From: Nymphalis io
Taxonomy: Eukaryota > Arthropoda > Insecta > Lepidoptera > Nymphalidae
NCBI RefSeq assembly: GCF_905147045.1
Contig: NC_065889.1
Coordinates: forward strand, 1,245,001 to 1,309,000
Length of the DNA stretch: 64,000 nucleotides
Direction: 5' to 3'
In this document: positions 33,901 to 45,900 of the stretch, piece after piece
Position numbering within the stretch: position 1 is the first letter of the stretch
How the letters are laid out: the number at the start of each line of letters is the position of its first letter
The notes under the pieces: generated by a model
Told to the model about the DNA's origin: nothing
Databases searched by the model: none
What the model saw: the letters and a program-made list of their open reading frames with translations, nothing else
Position numbers and translations under genes: made by a program

Positions 33901-34360
33901 TCTCTTAATATTTTCAGATATCATTTCGCTCTGATGTTTGGTCATTGGGGTGCATCTTATACAGCATGGTGTATGGGCGTACGCCATTTAGTCACATCCC
34001 CAACTTAGCCAAGTTGGCCGCCATCCTTGATCCCAACCATCGGATTGACTATCCAGCCGCAGATCGTTAGTATCATTGTAACTTCTATTTTTATAATTTG
34101 TAGTAAATTTTGTATGTATATTTTTTAAGAAAGTTAATAAACCCATAATTTTATTTTTGTCAGATCTACCTTCATCTCTGGTCGCAACATTAAAATGGTG
34201 TCTAACATACAACGCTCGTTCGAGGCCGTCGGTGCGGGAGTTGCTCGCTGTAAAGCATTTGCAGCCGCCACGCGCATCGTTACCACAACCATTATTAGAC
34301 AAACTAAAGCAATATGTGTCTGCTGATGAGTTCAGACTCTTGCAGCAGGCACAATTATAA
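30928..34360 (+). CDS. Mps1: Dual-specificity spindle-checkpoint kinase Mps1/TTK, complete, 6 exons
   Basis: Kinetochore kinase that starts spindle-assembly-checkpoint signalling by phosphorylating Knl1-type scaffolds. Exons are 30928-31824, 31979-32124, 32627-32787, 32936-33138, 33918-34065 and 34164-34360, giving 583 aa with all phases joining. The N terminus (1-280) is low complexity and basic, with no visible TPR repeats. The kinase domain (about 283-555) has the P-loop LGTGGSSEV, Lys312 in FAVKCV, the Mps1-type catalytic loop VIHADLKPANF (Asp407), LIDFG (Asp424), SYISPEA and SDVWSLGCILY. The HxDLKPANF loop and DPNHRIDYP identify TTK rather than another kinase. ATG 30928 follows an in-frame TTG that I reject. 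In Drosophila the locus is also called ald. Shorter than the human protein (857 aa) because of the N terminus. Confidence 0.93.
32200..32510 (+). repeat. SINE family A copy in Mps1 intron 2 (sense)
   Basis: A complete copy from GTCGAGATGGCTCAGTGGTAAGAA to the CAGGCTGTTACTGTACTG tail. Confidence 0.85.
33352..33640 (-). repeat. SINE family A copy in Mps1 intron 4 (antisense)
   Basis: Tail first (ATGCCCCACTGCTGGGCTAA), head last (CGATCATCGGTTAAGATTCACGCG); moderately diverged. Confidence 0.8.
33735..33876. mobile_element. Short MITE-like element, copy 1 (Mps1 intron 4)
   Basis: About 140 bp with imperfect inverted ends (GGCCTTACTTAGAGAC..TTGTTTAGC against GCTAAGCAACGTTAGTTCTAAGGTAG). Its core GGGTGATTAGTTAAACAATG and CTTTCGAATGTCAAATCAATAATG recurs, inverted, at 44287-44413. 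Confidence 0.55.
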
Positions 34361-34434
34361 ACTTTATTAATGAACATTAGTGTGAAAGAAGCTATTCACT
34401 TTAAAACAACTGGCATTTTTATGGTCCGTTTTAA

Positions 34435-34440
34435 AATAAA
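34435..34440 (+). terminator. Mps1 polyadenylation signal
   Basis: AATAAA 75 bases after the Mps1 stop codon. Confidence 0.6.
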
Positions 34441-34982
34441 TTAATGATGTACATAGGTGTTAGAAGCTAGCTTGGTACTAGCAAAGGTGTGTATAATAGT
34501 CACTGTATATTTTTTGTAAATATAAAGTAAATAATATTTACTGATGTCTGCATCGCGTAGCATTTCTCTAGTTTCTTTAATGAAAATAGTCTTTAATAAC
34601 AGTTTTTTTAGCTTATTTAAATTTATAGTCATATTAATAAATTATAATTTTATGAGTGAGACATTAACTCAAAATAATAAGACTTCTGTAACATTTAAAT
34701 TAGGAACAAGTTCTAGAACTAACTGCAGACAATGTAGTGTGTATGTACATAGATAAAATAAGAATCTTTTATTTATTTTGGGGGGATTAAATATGTTTAT
34801 TAGAATTTTTATGTGAATACAAAAAATAAATAAAAATGTTAGCGTACCTTGACAAAACACACAGTAAATAATGAAATTTAAGCTTACAATATTATACTTA
34901 GCTTGCAAAACTATGTACCGAAATGCAATTATAACCATTGATTAATAATAAATGCTAGACAATCACTAAAAAGATGCGAGTT
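34441..34982. other. Convergent intergenic spacer between Mps1 and alpha-spectrin
   Basis: About 540 AT-rich bases between facing 3' ends. Small ORFs here have no recognisable content. The two 3' UTRs may overlap. Confidence 0.5.
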
Positions 34983-34988
34983 TTTATT
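34983..34988 (-). terminator. Alpha-spectrin polyadenylation signal
   Basis: AATAAA on the minus strand, about 430 bases past the alpha-spectrin stop codon at 35416. Confidence 0.5.
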
Positions 34989-35415
34989 AGAAAACCGTCA
35001 AGGGAGCTTCGTATTCCTCTGCTATTCAGAGGAAAGGAATTCATACCCATACTGTAACTCAATACCAGATGGTAGCACTGTTTCACTACACAGCTGTGTA
35101 GACACAGTTAGGATATTTATATTAAACGAGCGAGACAAGCTTTGTTATGAAAGCCTCGCGTGTTCTTCAAACCAACAAAAGCGCAACAGCTAACAGATTC
35201 TAATAAATTCTGCACATGAGAAATGTTTAAAAACATCAGTCTGACTTTTGGAATTTTAAAAAGCGAATACAATGTGCAAGCTTGTCACAAACGCGGTACC
35301 CAACCGCGCAGTTTCAAAGATAAGGAATTGTTAAATTAAAAACATTTTTTTTTGCTTTTTAATAAGTTATAATAATGATAGGCACAACTGCGCGGAAGGG
35401 AAAAACAGCGCTGTT

Positions 35416-36956
35416 TTAGTTCTGGAAGAGCGTGCGCGTGAAGTCAATGTAATCGAGTGCATTGGGAATGGGGCGCTCGGTCTTCGAATCCACGTAGGGC
35501 TTCATACGCGCAACGCAATAGTCTGCCATCTCCTTGGTAAGGTTCTGTCGATAAAAGTAAATATAGTAAATAAAATAACATATTATAAATTTTTAATCTA
35601 TTTTGCTTTTCAAGTTTCAATTAGAGTTGAACTTCAAAGTAGTTACTATACATATCACAGTTAATCTAATAATAATGTAAGTAGTAATTAATTTGTTAGT
35701 AGTACTACTACTTTTGCGAATACTTACAGCATATAGTTCGTCCTTCGTGACGTATGCGCGATCCTGGTGTGCAGTGATGGCACGGAATGCATTCTCGATC
35801 TCTTCGGAGGACTGCACGTTCTCAGTCTCCTTACTGATCATGAATGCCATGTACTCTTGCAGCGACACTTGTCCGTCGCGGTTCGGATCCACGACATCTA
35901 TACGCATAAATTATATTAATAGAAAATATATTCTTTAAAAAAAAGGCAATAATGATGATAAGAATCATGACAAATATTTATAAATCTAGGAGTTCTTTAA
36001 CAATATAGAATCAAGATATTCTGATTCAGATATTTATAATAAGTTAGTAAACTCACTGAGTATAGCCTCAAACTCTGGGTCGGGCTGGCCTTCCTCAACC
36101 ATAGGCAGGTCGTAGCCGAGCGCGCGCAGACACGACTTGAACTCGTGGTGGTTGAGACGCCCGGAGCGATCCTTGTCGAAGTGTTTGAACATCATAGAGA
36201 ACTCCTTGAGAGCGTCCTCGCTCACGCCTGTGAAAAGAAACCGTTTACACTTGCAGTTAGACAATCATTTTCATTTGTAGTGGCAGATATGCATGCAGAT
36301 TGTGTTTAGCAAAAGTGTTTTAATATAAAAAGGTAACTAACTCTCTTAGGATTTTTTCTTTGTGCACAGAATAGAATATATATAAATAATAGTAGTCAGC
36401 TAATACGGCAAAAAATGTTTACTTATTAGCGTCGTTTTATTCGATTTCATAAGAATATTGAAGCCATATGTAGATTAGTAAATGGATTATTATTAATTTG
36501 TATACGCGTTTCCAATATTTAAAAAATGATTTTTAAATATTGGAGCTCACTTACCAGAGTGGTTCCTGGCTTGAATCTGTTGCTCAAGGTTGTGCTGCAT
36601 GCGCATGGACAGCTGGTCGAGCTGATCCCACTGTTGCGCCAGACCCACCGTACTGTGTTCCGTGTATCGGTTGTCCAAAATGAGATGTTCTTCGAGCGCC
36701 GCTCCTAAAAAACACGTAATTATCATAATTTTTTTTTAATATAAATACAATAATATTTGAGCATAATATATTAAGCACCATATGATCAACTGATTTCTAC
36801 GGAAATAAAGTAAGTATTAGCATAGCTTAGCATTATTGTTTACCGAGTTCTTCCAAACGACGCAAGTCGCTACGTCGGGCACGCACTTCTGTTGCACGTT
36901 GACGCAACGCTGCCAGTTGCGCCTCCAGGGATCCGGTACCCTCCATCATAGATGTG
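35416..36956 (-). other. Alpha-spectrin exon map, exons 39-43 (last repeat and EF hands)
   Basis: Exons: 36844-36956, 36555-36704, 36057-36227, 35728-35897, 35416-35544 (TAA 35416-35418). The first two finish the last repeat, including the highly conserved EEHLILDNRYTEHSTVG. The others encode the calmodulin-like domain. Confidence 0.92.
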
Positions 36957-39900
36957 CTGCATGTGCATGAAGAAAAAAAAATTAAATATATTCATTAGCA
37001 ACGCGATGCTTTGATGGTATAAATTATGTGATGAAAAATCAATGTCTTTTATACAATCTGATTCAAGTGATTAGTAACGAAATATTAATTTACAACAATA
37101 AAAACAAAACGAAAAGAACACTTAATACAAACAAGAATAAAATCGATGAATAAAAAAAAAGTTTTTAATAAATCAAAACAATACTTTTTTTTAATTAGTA
37201 GAAAAAAAGATAAAATCGAAAAACTAATTGTTAGGTTTTTAATATTTACAGAATCGTCTTTAAGTTTTTATTAAAAGCCAATTATTATATATTGCTAAAA
37301 ACATCGATGTACGAAATGCGTACAGAAATAAATAGTTTGGCCAAAAAGTTACATAGCATTATAATAATTATTTATAATTAAAAAGGAATGTATAATTTAA
37401 TATATATTTATGATAATGTGAAGCTTAATAGAAACAATTTCGATTTGACCAAACAAGTAAAGCAAATTGTCATTTTAGTGAAACTACACGCATCATTCAG
37501 ATACGTTACCCGTCCCAGCCTAGCAGCCGGTACCTGCGCACCAATCTCACATTGTATACATTGAATACATAAACAATACTAAAATATAATAAAAGAAAAA
37601 CATGAAAACTCCTTAGTCAAATAGACACCAAGTTACGTATAAAATTTATGACACAAACAATGTAAAAGTAAAAAATAATTTAGCGACAGTTTAAAACTTA
37701 ATGATGTCTTTGTTGACTTGTTTATTTTTTAAAAACCATGTTGTAATTGATGAACCATGGTTGGCTTTATTCATTGTAATTTCAGCAGACAGCTGTGACA
37801 GATACAAAACTTAACTTTAGCTTATTATTTTAACCACAAAAGAAGTAAAGACAATTAAACAACTTTCACGTTGAATTGACGCGATAACAATGGTTATCTT
37901 GAATAATGTATGATATACATTATAGATTCGTCAAACAATGGCATTTGAATGTCAGCAATGTTGTTATCAGAACTTTGAAAGGAAAGTAAATCTACGGTTT
38001 AACCGTAACTTTACGTTGAACTAATTGTGTCACTTATCATAATAATAATTTAAATACATACCGAGTCTCAGTCAGCCATTGATGGAAGGCGTTGGCGTGT
38101 TTAGCGAATTCTTTGCGCAGTTTGTCGTTCTCCTCTTGACGTTGAGCCTCCTTCGTGAGCTCCACATCGCGTTCCGCTGAAAACGATAAAAATAATATCT
38201 AGTCAGTTAAGTGTTTCTTCAATTGCATCAAATCAAATTGTACCAATATACATTGAATTCGATTTTCTAAGTGTGTATAAGTAGCAGTAGTAAGTAAATA
38301 GTTATGGCTTAGTTTTTTTTTATTACCTATAATCTTGCGCAGGTTACGCCAGGTCTCCTCGAGCGCCTCCATTGTGAACCAGGTGTAAGGGTTCGCGCCC
38401 ACGTTGAACGACTTAATTTGCGCGTCTAGCTCTGCCAGCGCCTCAAAGTCACTTTGCGCTGAAGATAGCGACGCCTATTCAAACATAAATAAATATTTTT
38501 TTAATCAATCAAAAAAAGTAATTAATAATTTTTTTAGTGTCATACATTAATGGCAAATATTCTTAAACAACAAACGTTAATCTTTAAAATTTTCATTCAT
38601 TATTTTTGTGATATTTTCTCACCTGGAATTGTGCATGTGCATCGCGCAGTGCTCTTATTTCTTCGATAGAATTGCAACGAACGGGATCAGTGAGATCTTC
38701 CTCTGCGTTCTCAAACCACGAGTTGAATGCTGATGCCTTAAGTAAAATAAAAATTATTAAGTCAACACAGTCATAAAGTTCATAGCTCAAAAATTATATA
38801 ATCATAAGAGTGTCTACCTTCTTCGCAAACGTGAGATACAGTTCTTCGATTTGTCGGAACTGGTCCTGTAGTTGAAGCAGGCGCTGTTTGCGCGCGGCCG
38901 AGTCGGCGAGCAGGCGCTGCCAACGCGCAATGACGTCACCGTGACGGCGCGAAATAGCCGCACTTTGTTCGTGGCCGGCGGCTACAAGCTGCTCCTTCAG
39001 AGCTGTTATATTCTGGATACCCTCATGTTCAAACGCGGCAAGTCCTGACGATATAAGACGTGTTTGTAGTATATTGTTACTTATACATACAACTAAACCA
39101 ATAAAACCAAGTCAAGACCATTTAAAGTATAACAACTTGTAGGAACATTGCAAAACCTTTGTACGATTGATGACTAGCCTTTTTTGCAGTTAATATATAT
39201 ACTAAAAAAAAGTAGCACGTAGTTCTGCAAATATTTCTAAGTTTTTACAAACCTGCATCGAATGTATCCTGCTTGGTGAGCAGGGTCTGCACGGTGGAAA
39301 GGTCGCGTCCGAACTCATCAGAGCGGACGTGGGTCTCTTTATCCGCTATCCAGGACTCTACCACGTCCGCCTTCCACAGCAGCTGCAGGTACGCAGAGTT
39401 GTCCACGAGCGCGGCCTTGCGACGGGCCGCAAGAGAAGTCAACTTCTCCAGTTTCGACTGAGATAAAGCAATTGTTATAAGTTTTACGCTTACACAAATA
39501 AAATAGTCAATGTCATAGTTTCGTTGTAACATTACATCAACTAAATGTTATAATAATGTTTAAAATCATAAATAATAAAAGGTCTTATTTATGACAGCGT
39601 CAAATGTTTTATATGATCAGTAAAACACATGCTGTGTGTCATGTAGTTCTGTTTCTAGAAGTACCTGCAGTTGGTCCAGCCGGTGCGCCAACGCCTCCGA
39701 GTGCAGGTTCCCGGCGGCCAGCAGTCGCTCTCCCTCCGCCGTCAACTCGCGCACGCGCTCTCCGCGCGACGCCAGCTCCGCCTCCAGAGCCTCGTGCTTC
39801 TTCAGCAGCCCTTGCACTGCCGCCATGCTATCACCGCACTCGCTCACTACCACCAGCTGTTGCTTTTCGCTGCGTCGTAAATTATTCACAGTTATAAGAG

Positions 39901-42900
39901 CAATAGATTTAGTTATATAAGTAAATCATTTACAAAGTAAATAATAAAATGAAATACATATATTAAACTGCGTTGTTGGTATAGTGGCTAGCTTATAAGC
40001 CTGCATCTCTTAAGTTAAAACCTCGGGCAGGACGAATAATAAATAGTTATGTCCTGTACAGTTGGTTAATTTCACTTGAGAATGGCAGTCGTGGTGGAAT
40101 TGGCCAAAAAGACATATCTTTACAAAATATGGTTTTTCCTCTCAATTTCAGTCTCGTTTTTAGATAATAATATTTACACTTATTACTAATACGGTAGGTA
40201 CTTTAATTAATGTCGGAATAAAAAATAATCAATTGCTATTTATACAATGATTAAGTAATCACCTGATCCACGCCTCTTCTTCGTCCAGTTTGGCCAGGAA
40301 CTGCTGGTACGCAAGTGACTGCTGCAGTTTGGCTCCTCGTTCGGCCGCCAGCGCTTGCAGGGCATCCCAGGCCTGTGCGAGCGCACGCAGCCGCTGCTCA
40401 ATCTCGGCCACGCCCACATTGCTCACGTCCTTCAACTTCTCGCCAGCCTCCTGCACAGCCTGGACCGCGGGCTCATGGCTCGCGAGCTCGGCCTCTAGTC
40501 GCTTGTGCTTCTTGAGTAGGTTTTGTACGCCGGTCAAGTCACGACCGTAGTCATCCGATGCAACGAGGAGTTTCTTCTCCCTTTATTAAAAAAAAGTGCA
40601 ATGATATTAAAATTATTTACAACGTCGATTTAGATAAACATGTATGTAAGTCGGAGGGCTCGCTCACTTGATCCAGGACTCCTCGTCGGCGATGTCGCGG
40701 AAGAACTGGTGCAGCGTGTTGGCCTCGTGCAGGCGCGCGCGGCGGTGCGCGGCGAGCGCCCGCACGCGCTCGAAGCGCTCGTTGATGGCGGCGCGGCGCG
40801 AGCCGATGCCGGCGCTGTCGAACTGCCCCGACGACACCAGCGCGTCGGCCTGCGCGTTCATGTCTGAGGGGCCAAAGAGAACAATATACCTGCGTACCTT
40901 ATATACTGATCGGTCTACAAATTTTTAGCTTTAAAAGTTAATTAAAAGCTTGAAGTTTTTAAAATACATACCGTTGATTCGATCTTCGTGAGCTTGTATG
41001 TCGGCTTCGACGAGTTGATGTTTTTTCATAAGATTTTGCACAGATGCCAAATCCTTGCCAGAATCTTCAGACGTCAAAAGACTTTCAACCTATAAACAAA
41101 AAATAGTTATCCATTGTGAAGTAAATTCGTAAAAATTTTAATTGTTGTATTGAGTATATATTTTTTTCACCTCTCCGAGCCAAAAATCGAGGTCCTTAAC
41201 GGCGGCGATGTATGTGCGTTGTTTGTTAGCCTCCTTTAGCTTGAGCGACTTCTCTGTCGTTTTTTGAGTCAGGAACTCCCATTGATCTGCGATAGACGCG
41301 AGGCGAGCCTGCGAGCGGGTAATTTAATGTAATTTACTCCAATGAAAAAATTCAACGATTGATTATCGAATATTGTTACCGTCATTTTACACTATAAACA
41401 AAATTATTTATATTGATATAGTATTTTTTACTATAACTTGTTTTATATGTTACAATTTGTACTTTACCTGCACCGCGTCCTCGCTGCCGCTACATTGTCC
41501 GCGCTGCACGAGGTTCCCTCCCATCGCCAGCACAGACTGAATGCGCTCTGCGTTAGCAGCCAACTCTGCCTCGAACGCCTGGTGCTTTTGATGTTTGGAC
41601 TGGATGTTCGCTGGGTCCTAACACATGACACATATTATATTTTTAGTTTAAGTCATTATGTCCCTTGTATCCATTACGGTTATATTTCAGTCATACTCGT
41701 ACATGTGCTATATGGAATGATTAGTTGTTTTATTACCTTATAGCTTTCCTCGGTAGCGAGCTGCAACTTTTCTGCAATCCAATTCTCCATTTCATCGGCG
41801 TCGCGTGAAAATTGTTGCAGAGTTTGTTCATCGCCCAACCTAAGGTAAGTGTGTTTATTTCATATTCAAGAATAACAAACAGTGAAATTTATTCTTAACA
41901 TATATTTTTACAAAGATATTGATGCCAACTAAGTTCTGACAACGTTTTCAAATCAATAATAGATTTTTTTATTAATAATTGCATTAGTACCTTGATCGTT
42001 TCTCGATGAGCGCCTCTTTCAGGTGTCGCCAGCGGTCCAGCACTTGCTTACGTTTCTTGTCGATAGGGTCTGCCGCATAGTGATCAGAAGCGATCAGTTG
42101 ATCGGCGAGGGTTTGAAGTTGAGCTATCTTTTCCTCCTAAAAATAAAAGATCAATAAACTGAAGAGACCTTCAACGAAGTACATTATCGCAGTAAATCCA
42201 CAGACCATATGAATTATTCTAATAATAATGAATAATTTTTTAACTCCTGACTAATGTATTAAAACTTTTCGGTATACATTTCGATAGGAAGCGAGCTTAC
42301 ATGCGCATTAATGGCCTTGTCGAAGTCCTCGTGCTTCTTGATGAGCTGCTCGACGTTGTCGGCGGCGTCGGGCGCGTCGGCGGCGGGCGGCGGCGCCAGG
42401 AACGCCTCGCGCGCGCCCATCCACGCCTCCGCCTGCTCGCAGTCGCGGTAGAACAGCTGCAGCTCCAGGTTCTGGTCCAGCTTCATGCGTCGCGCGACCC
42501 ACGCCCTGTGGTAGAAAAATTGGCTATATTAGTCATTATAATATTAAAGATAGTAACAGTGGACCGTTCAACTTTTCTGATAGTCCGCTGCTAACTCAGA
42601 TGTACGATTAGATGATTTACAGTATCGTACCGACCGACCTGGCGACAGATGCAGCTCTGTCGAAATGACCAAAATATAAAACGAAAAAATATTATAATTG
42701 AAGTGTAGTGTTATATAAAATAGAAGCTGAACAGAATATAAGATTTAGTCAAATGTTTTGTTTAGACGTGATTTTTGCTTGTCGTTATTACTCGTCGTTA
42801 ATGATATCGGACTTACCTCTCGAGATCTTGGCGAGCATCGGCCATAGCGTTGAGCTTGTCTTGTATGTCGACGCTGGCGTAGTGTCCGCCCTGCAGCAGC

Positions 42901-45900
42901 TGCTGTCCGAACAGCTCCAAGGCCTGGAACGTGCCGGCGCGCGCGTCCATCTCGGTGCGGTGCTCCTATTACCAAAGTATTATATGTATTCCGTTTACGA
43001 TATATTAGAGTTTAGTATAGAATTAGTGTTATAAATTATGTTGTGAATAAGAATTTGGGTAGTTCATAAAAAGTAAACAATAACTTGATGGCAAAAAAAC
43101 ATTATCAGCTCACAATAAAATATAGCCACGAAAATCAATTTAAAAGAAAAAAAATAGTGTGATTTCCTTTTGTTATTTTTGTTAGGTAAAATAATTTACC
43201 AGAAAAAAAATAAAACATCACTGCGCTTGTTTTTTAAAACTAAACATTGTACTGTTTGAAGCAAAGATACAACACAGTGCGACAGAATTATATAATAGAT
43301 CAATTAAAAATATAACAAAAGTTTATTTCATTAATAATTATTTTATGATTAATAAAATTTAAATTATCTACATCTTGTTTAAATTAGTGGAAGATAAATT
43401 ATTATTTTCGATATTATTGTCCGAGTTGGACATTGACTGCTAATTCTTAGTATTATTATAAGTATATACTTGTTAGAAGAAACTTTAGAAGATAAGCTCG
43501 GATCGTAGATACGAATATTTTAAATAGTATAAGCTTGTGTCACACTAACGAGAAGCACACTTTCACTACTCTTTACAATTTCGTAGTTGCAACAAATATT
43601 TTCTAACTATTCCAGCGTATTCCAGTTTAATCCGATGTCTCAGTTTAAATAATGTCATTAATTTATTTGGAAATATTAACATCTTAAATATAATTCGACT
43701 TGGCTGAGATTTTATAGGTTAATTAAATAGGATAACTGTATATATGTAAATTTTGTTTTTGAACTAATTGATAAATCACATTAGTTCCATAAATTCATAC
43801 AATATCTTTATGACATACTTTATTGAATATATTATATTAATTTTATTTTAAAATTATATTCGTTTATATATATTGAACAATATTTGCATTAGTTGACAAC
43901 AATTTATAATGTTAGTGTGACAGAACTCAAGTGAACACCGCACAGAAGTGTCGTAGGCACACATGCGTGCAATCTAACCTGCGGCAGTATGCCGTATCGC
44001 GCATCTATCTCCAATCGCTGGGTCTAGAAACACACCTTCTCTTAACCATATGTATATAATACACCATATATCATAATTTAATTCACACAATTTTATACCT
44101 TTATTACTGGTTAATCTATAAAATTGATTTGTGAATTTTAATTCGAAGACATTATATAATATTACACTTAAGCAAAATTTAAGTAACCAACCCGACTAGT
44201 TACTGATATAAATTGCTTTTTATATCTTAAGTTGTCACTAAAGTTAACCTTTCCCGATATAATAACAAATACAGTAAAGAACACAATGGCTTTACTCGCG
44301 GCTGTTTAGTTAAACACTGATTTCTCTCTTTCTGTCATTATTGATTTGACATTCGAAAGAAAAAGCATTGTTTAACTAATCACCCGCTGAGCAACATATT
44401 TAACTAAGGTCGTATTTTTATTTTACAACATACTGATTTGTCTGCTGACGTAGCACAATCGCTTTAACGCCAATTTATCAGTGTGCTAGTTTTAAAGTTT
44501 GACTTCATCAAAAAGTTGACTACATAAAGACATATATGACACGAACCTGGTGTCGTTCAAGGAGAGCCTCGGCGCCTGTGACGTCATTGGCAAGTTCTTC
44601 CGAGCTCACGAGTGCCATCATGGAGTTAATCCATGCCATCAGGTCACGATAATCAGACAAGAATCTGAAAAGAAAATTAATATTATGAATTGTTAGCACA
44701 TTAGAAATTCTATTCCTGTTTCCATGTTTTAAATAACACACATTATTAAATGTTAAGATATAAATGACATCATCATACATTTGTAGAAACAATATTATGA
44801 TATAAAGTACACAAGTCGTGATCATCGAACGTACCTCTGCAAGTCATACGAGTCGAGTAACTTCTCCTTGCGCGCGTTGGCGCGGGCCTGCAGCTGGTGC
44901 CAGGCCTCGTTGATTTCGCGCTGCTTGCTGTACGTGGCGTCGGCTGAGTCCCCGTGCGTCGCCATTAACCGATTGGCGGTGTCGTCCAGCTGACGAATCT
45001 TGTCTCCCAGTGCCGCCAGGTCACGTTCCAGGCCCTCGTGCTTACCTGTGCGTCACGGTAATTATTATTATCATTTGTACAATAACACATTGTATAATGG
45101 AGTTGCCATGATGCCACAGTTATAACTGATAACTTGTTAAAATATTGAGTAATCGAGTTATCTTTGTATACTATGCGGTAGAAAGAGAGGGGTGCACTAA
45201 CGCTGCAGCGTCTGCACGGAGCGCAGGTCGCGGCCGAGGTCGTCGGTGGCGAGTGCCTGCTCCTTCTCCGCGATCCAGTCCTTGGTCTCGTCGACGTCCC
45301 GGTGGAAGCGCTGCACCTCGTGCGCCGAGCCCAGCTGCGCCGCGCGCTCCGCCGTCAGCTGTTGCAGCGACGACCACTTCGAGTTCAGCTCCTGTGGGGA
45401 CATCGTATTACATATTATGTATTAGCATAGATTTTTCAGATGGTTTTTTGTTAATTATGAGATAATAAAATAATAATCATTTGAAGCACAATGATTTGTT
45501 AAAAAAAATAACATAACTTCAATTTATCATTTTAACTGTTTCCTTAGTTACAGCATATACTAGTATGTAAATTATTATAGATCTCACCTGCATCTGGGTC
45601 TTGATCTTGAGTGCGGCCTCGGTTTGTCCGACCGTCATGAGCTGCACGGCGATCTCATTCATCTCTGCGAGGCGCACCTCGTTGGCGCGCAGGTCGTTCT
45701 GGAAGTCATCGAACTTCTTCTGCATAACCTCCACCTGTTCGAGGTCTTCGCCAACGTCTTGCACTTGCGCGTGCATCTCCTAATAACGAAAAAAATTTGT
45801 AAAAGATGATGTACTTACAATATATATTTTATTACTTTTGATACAATTCAGCCCGCAATTATTATTAGTTATATTCCACGCGTCATCTTGATTTTTAGTA

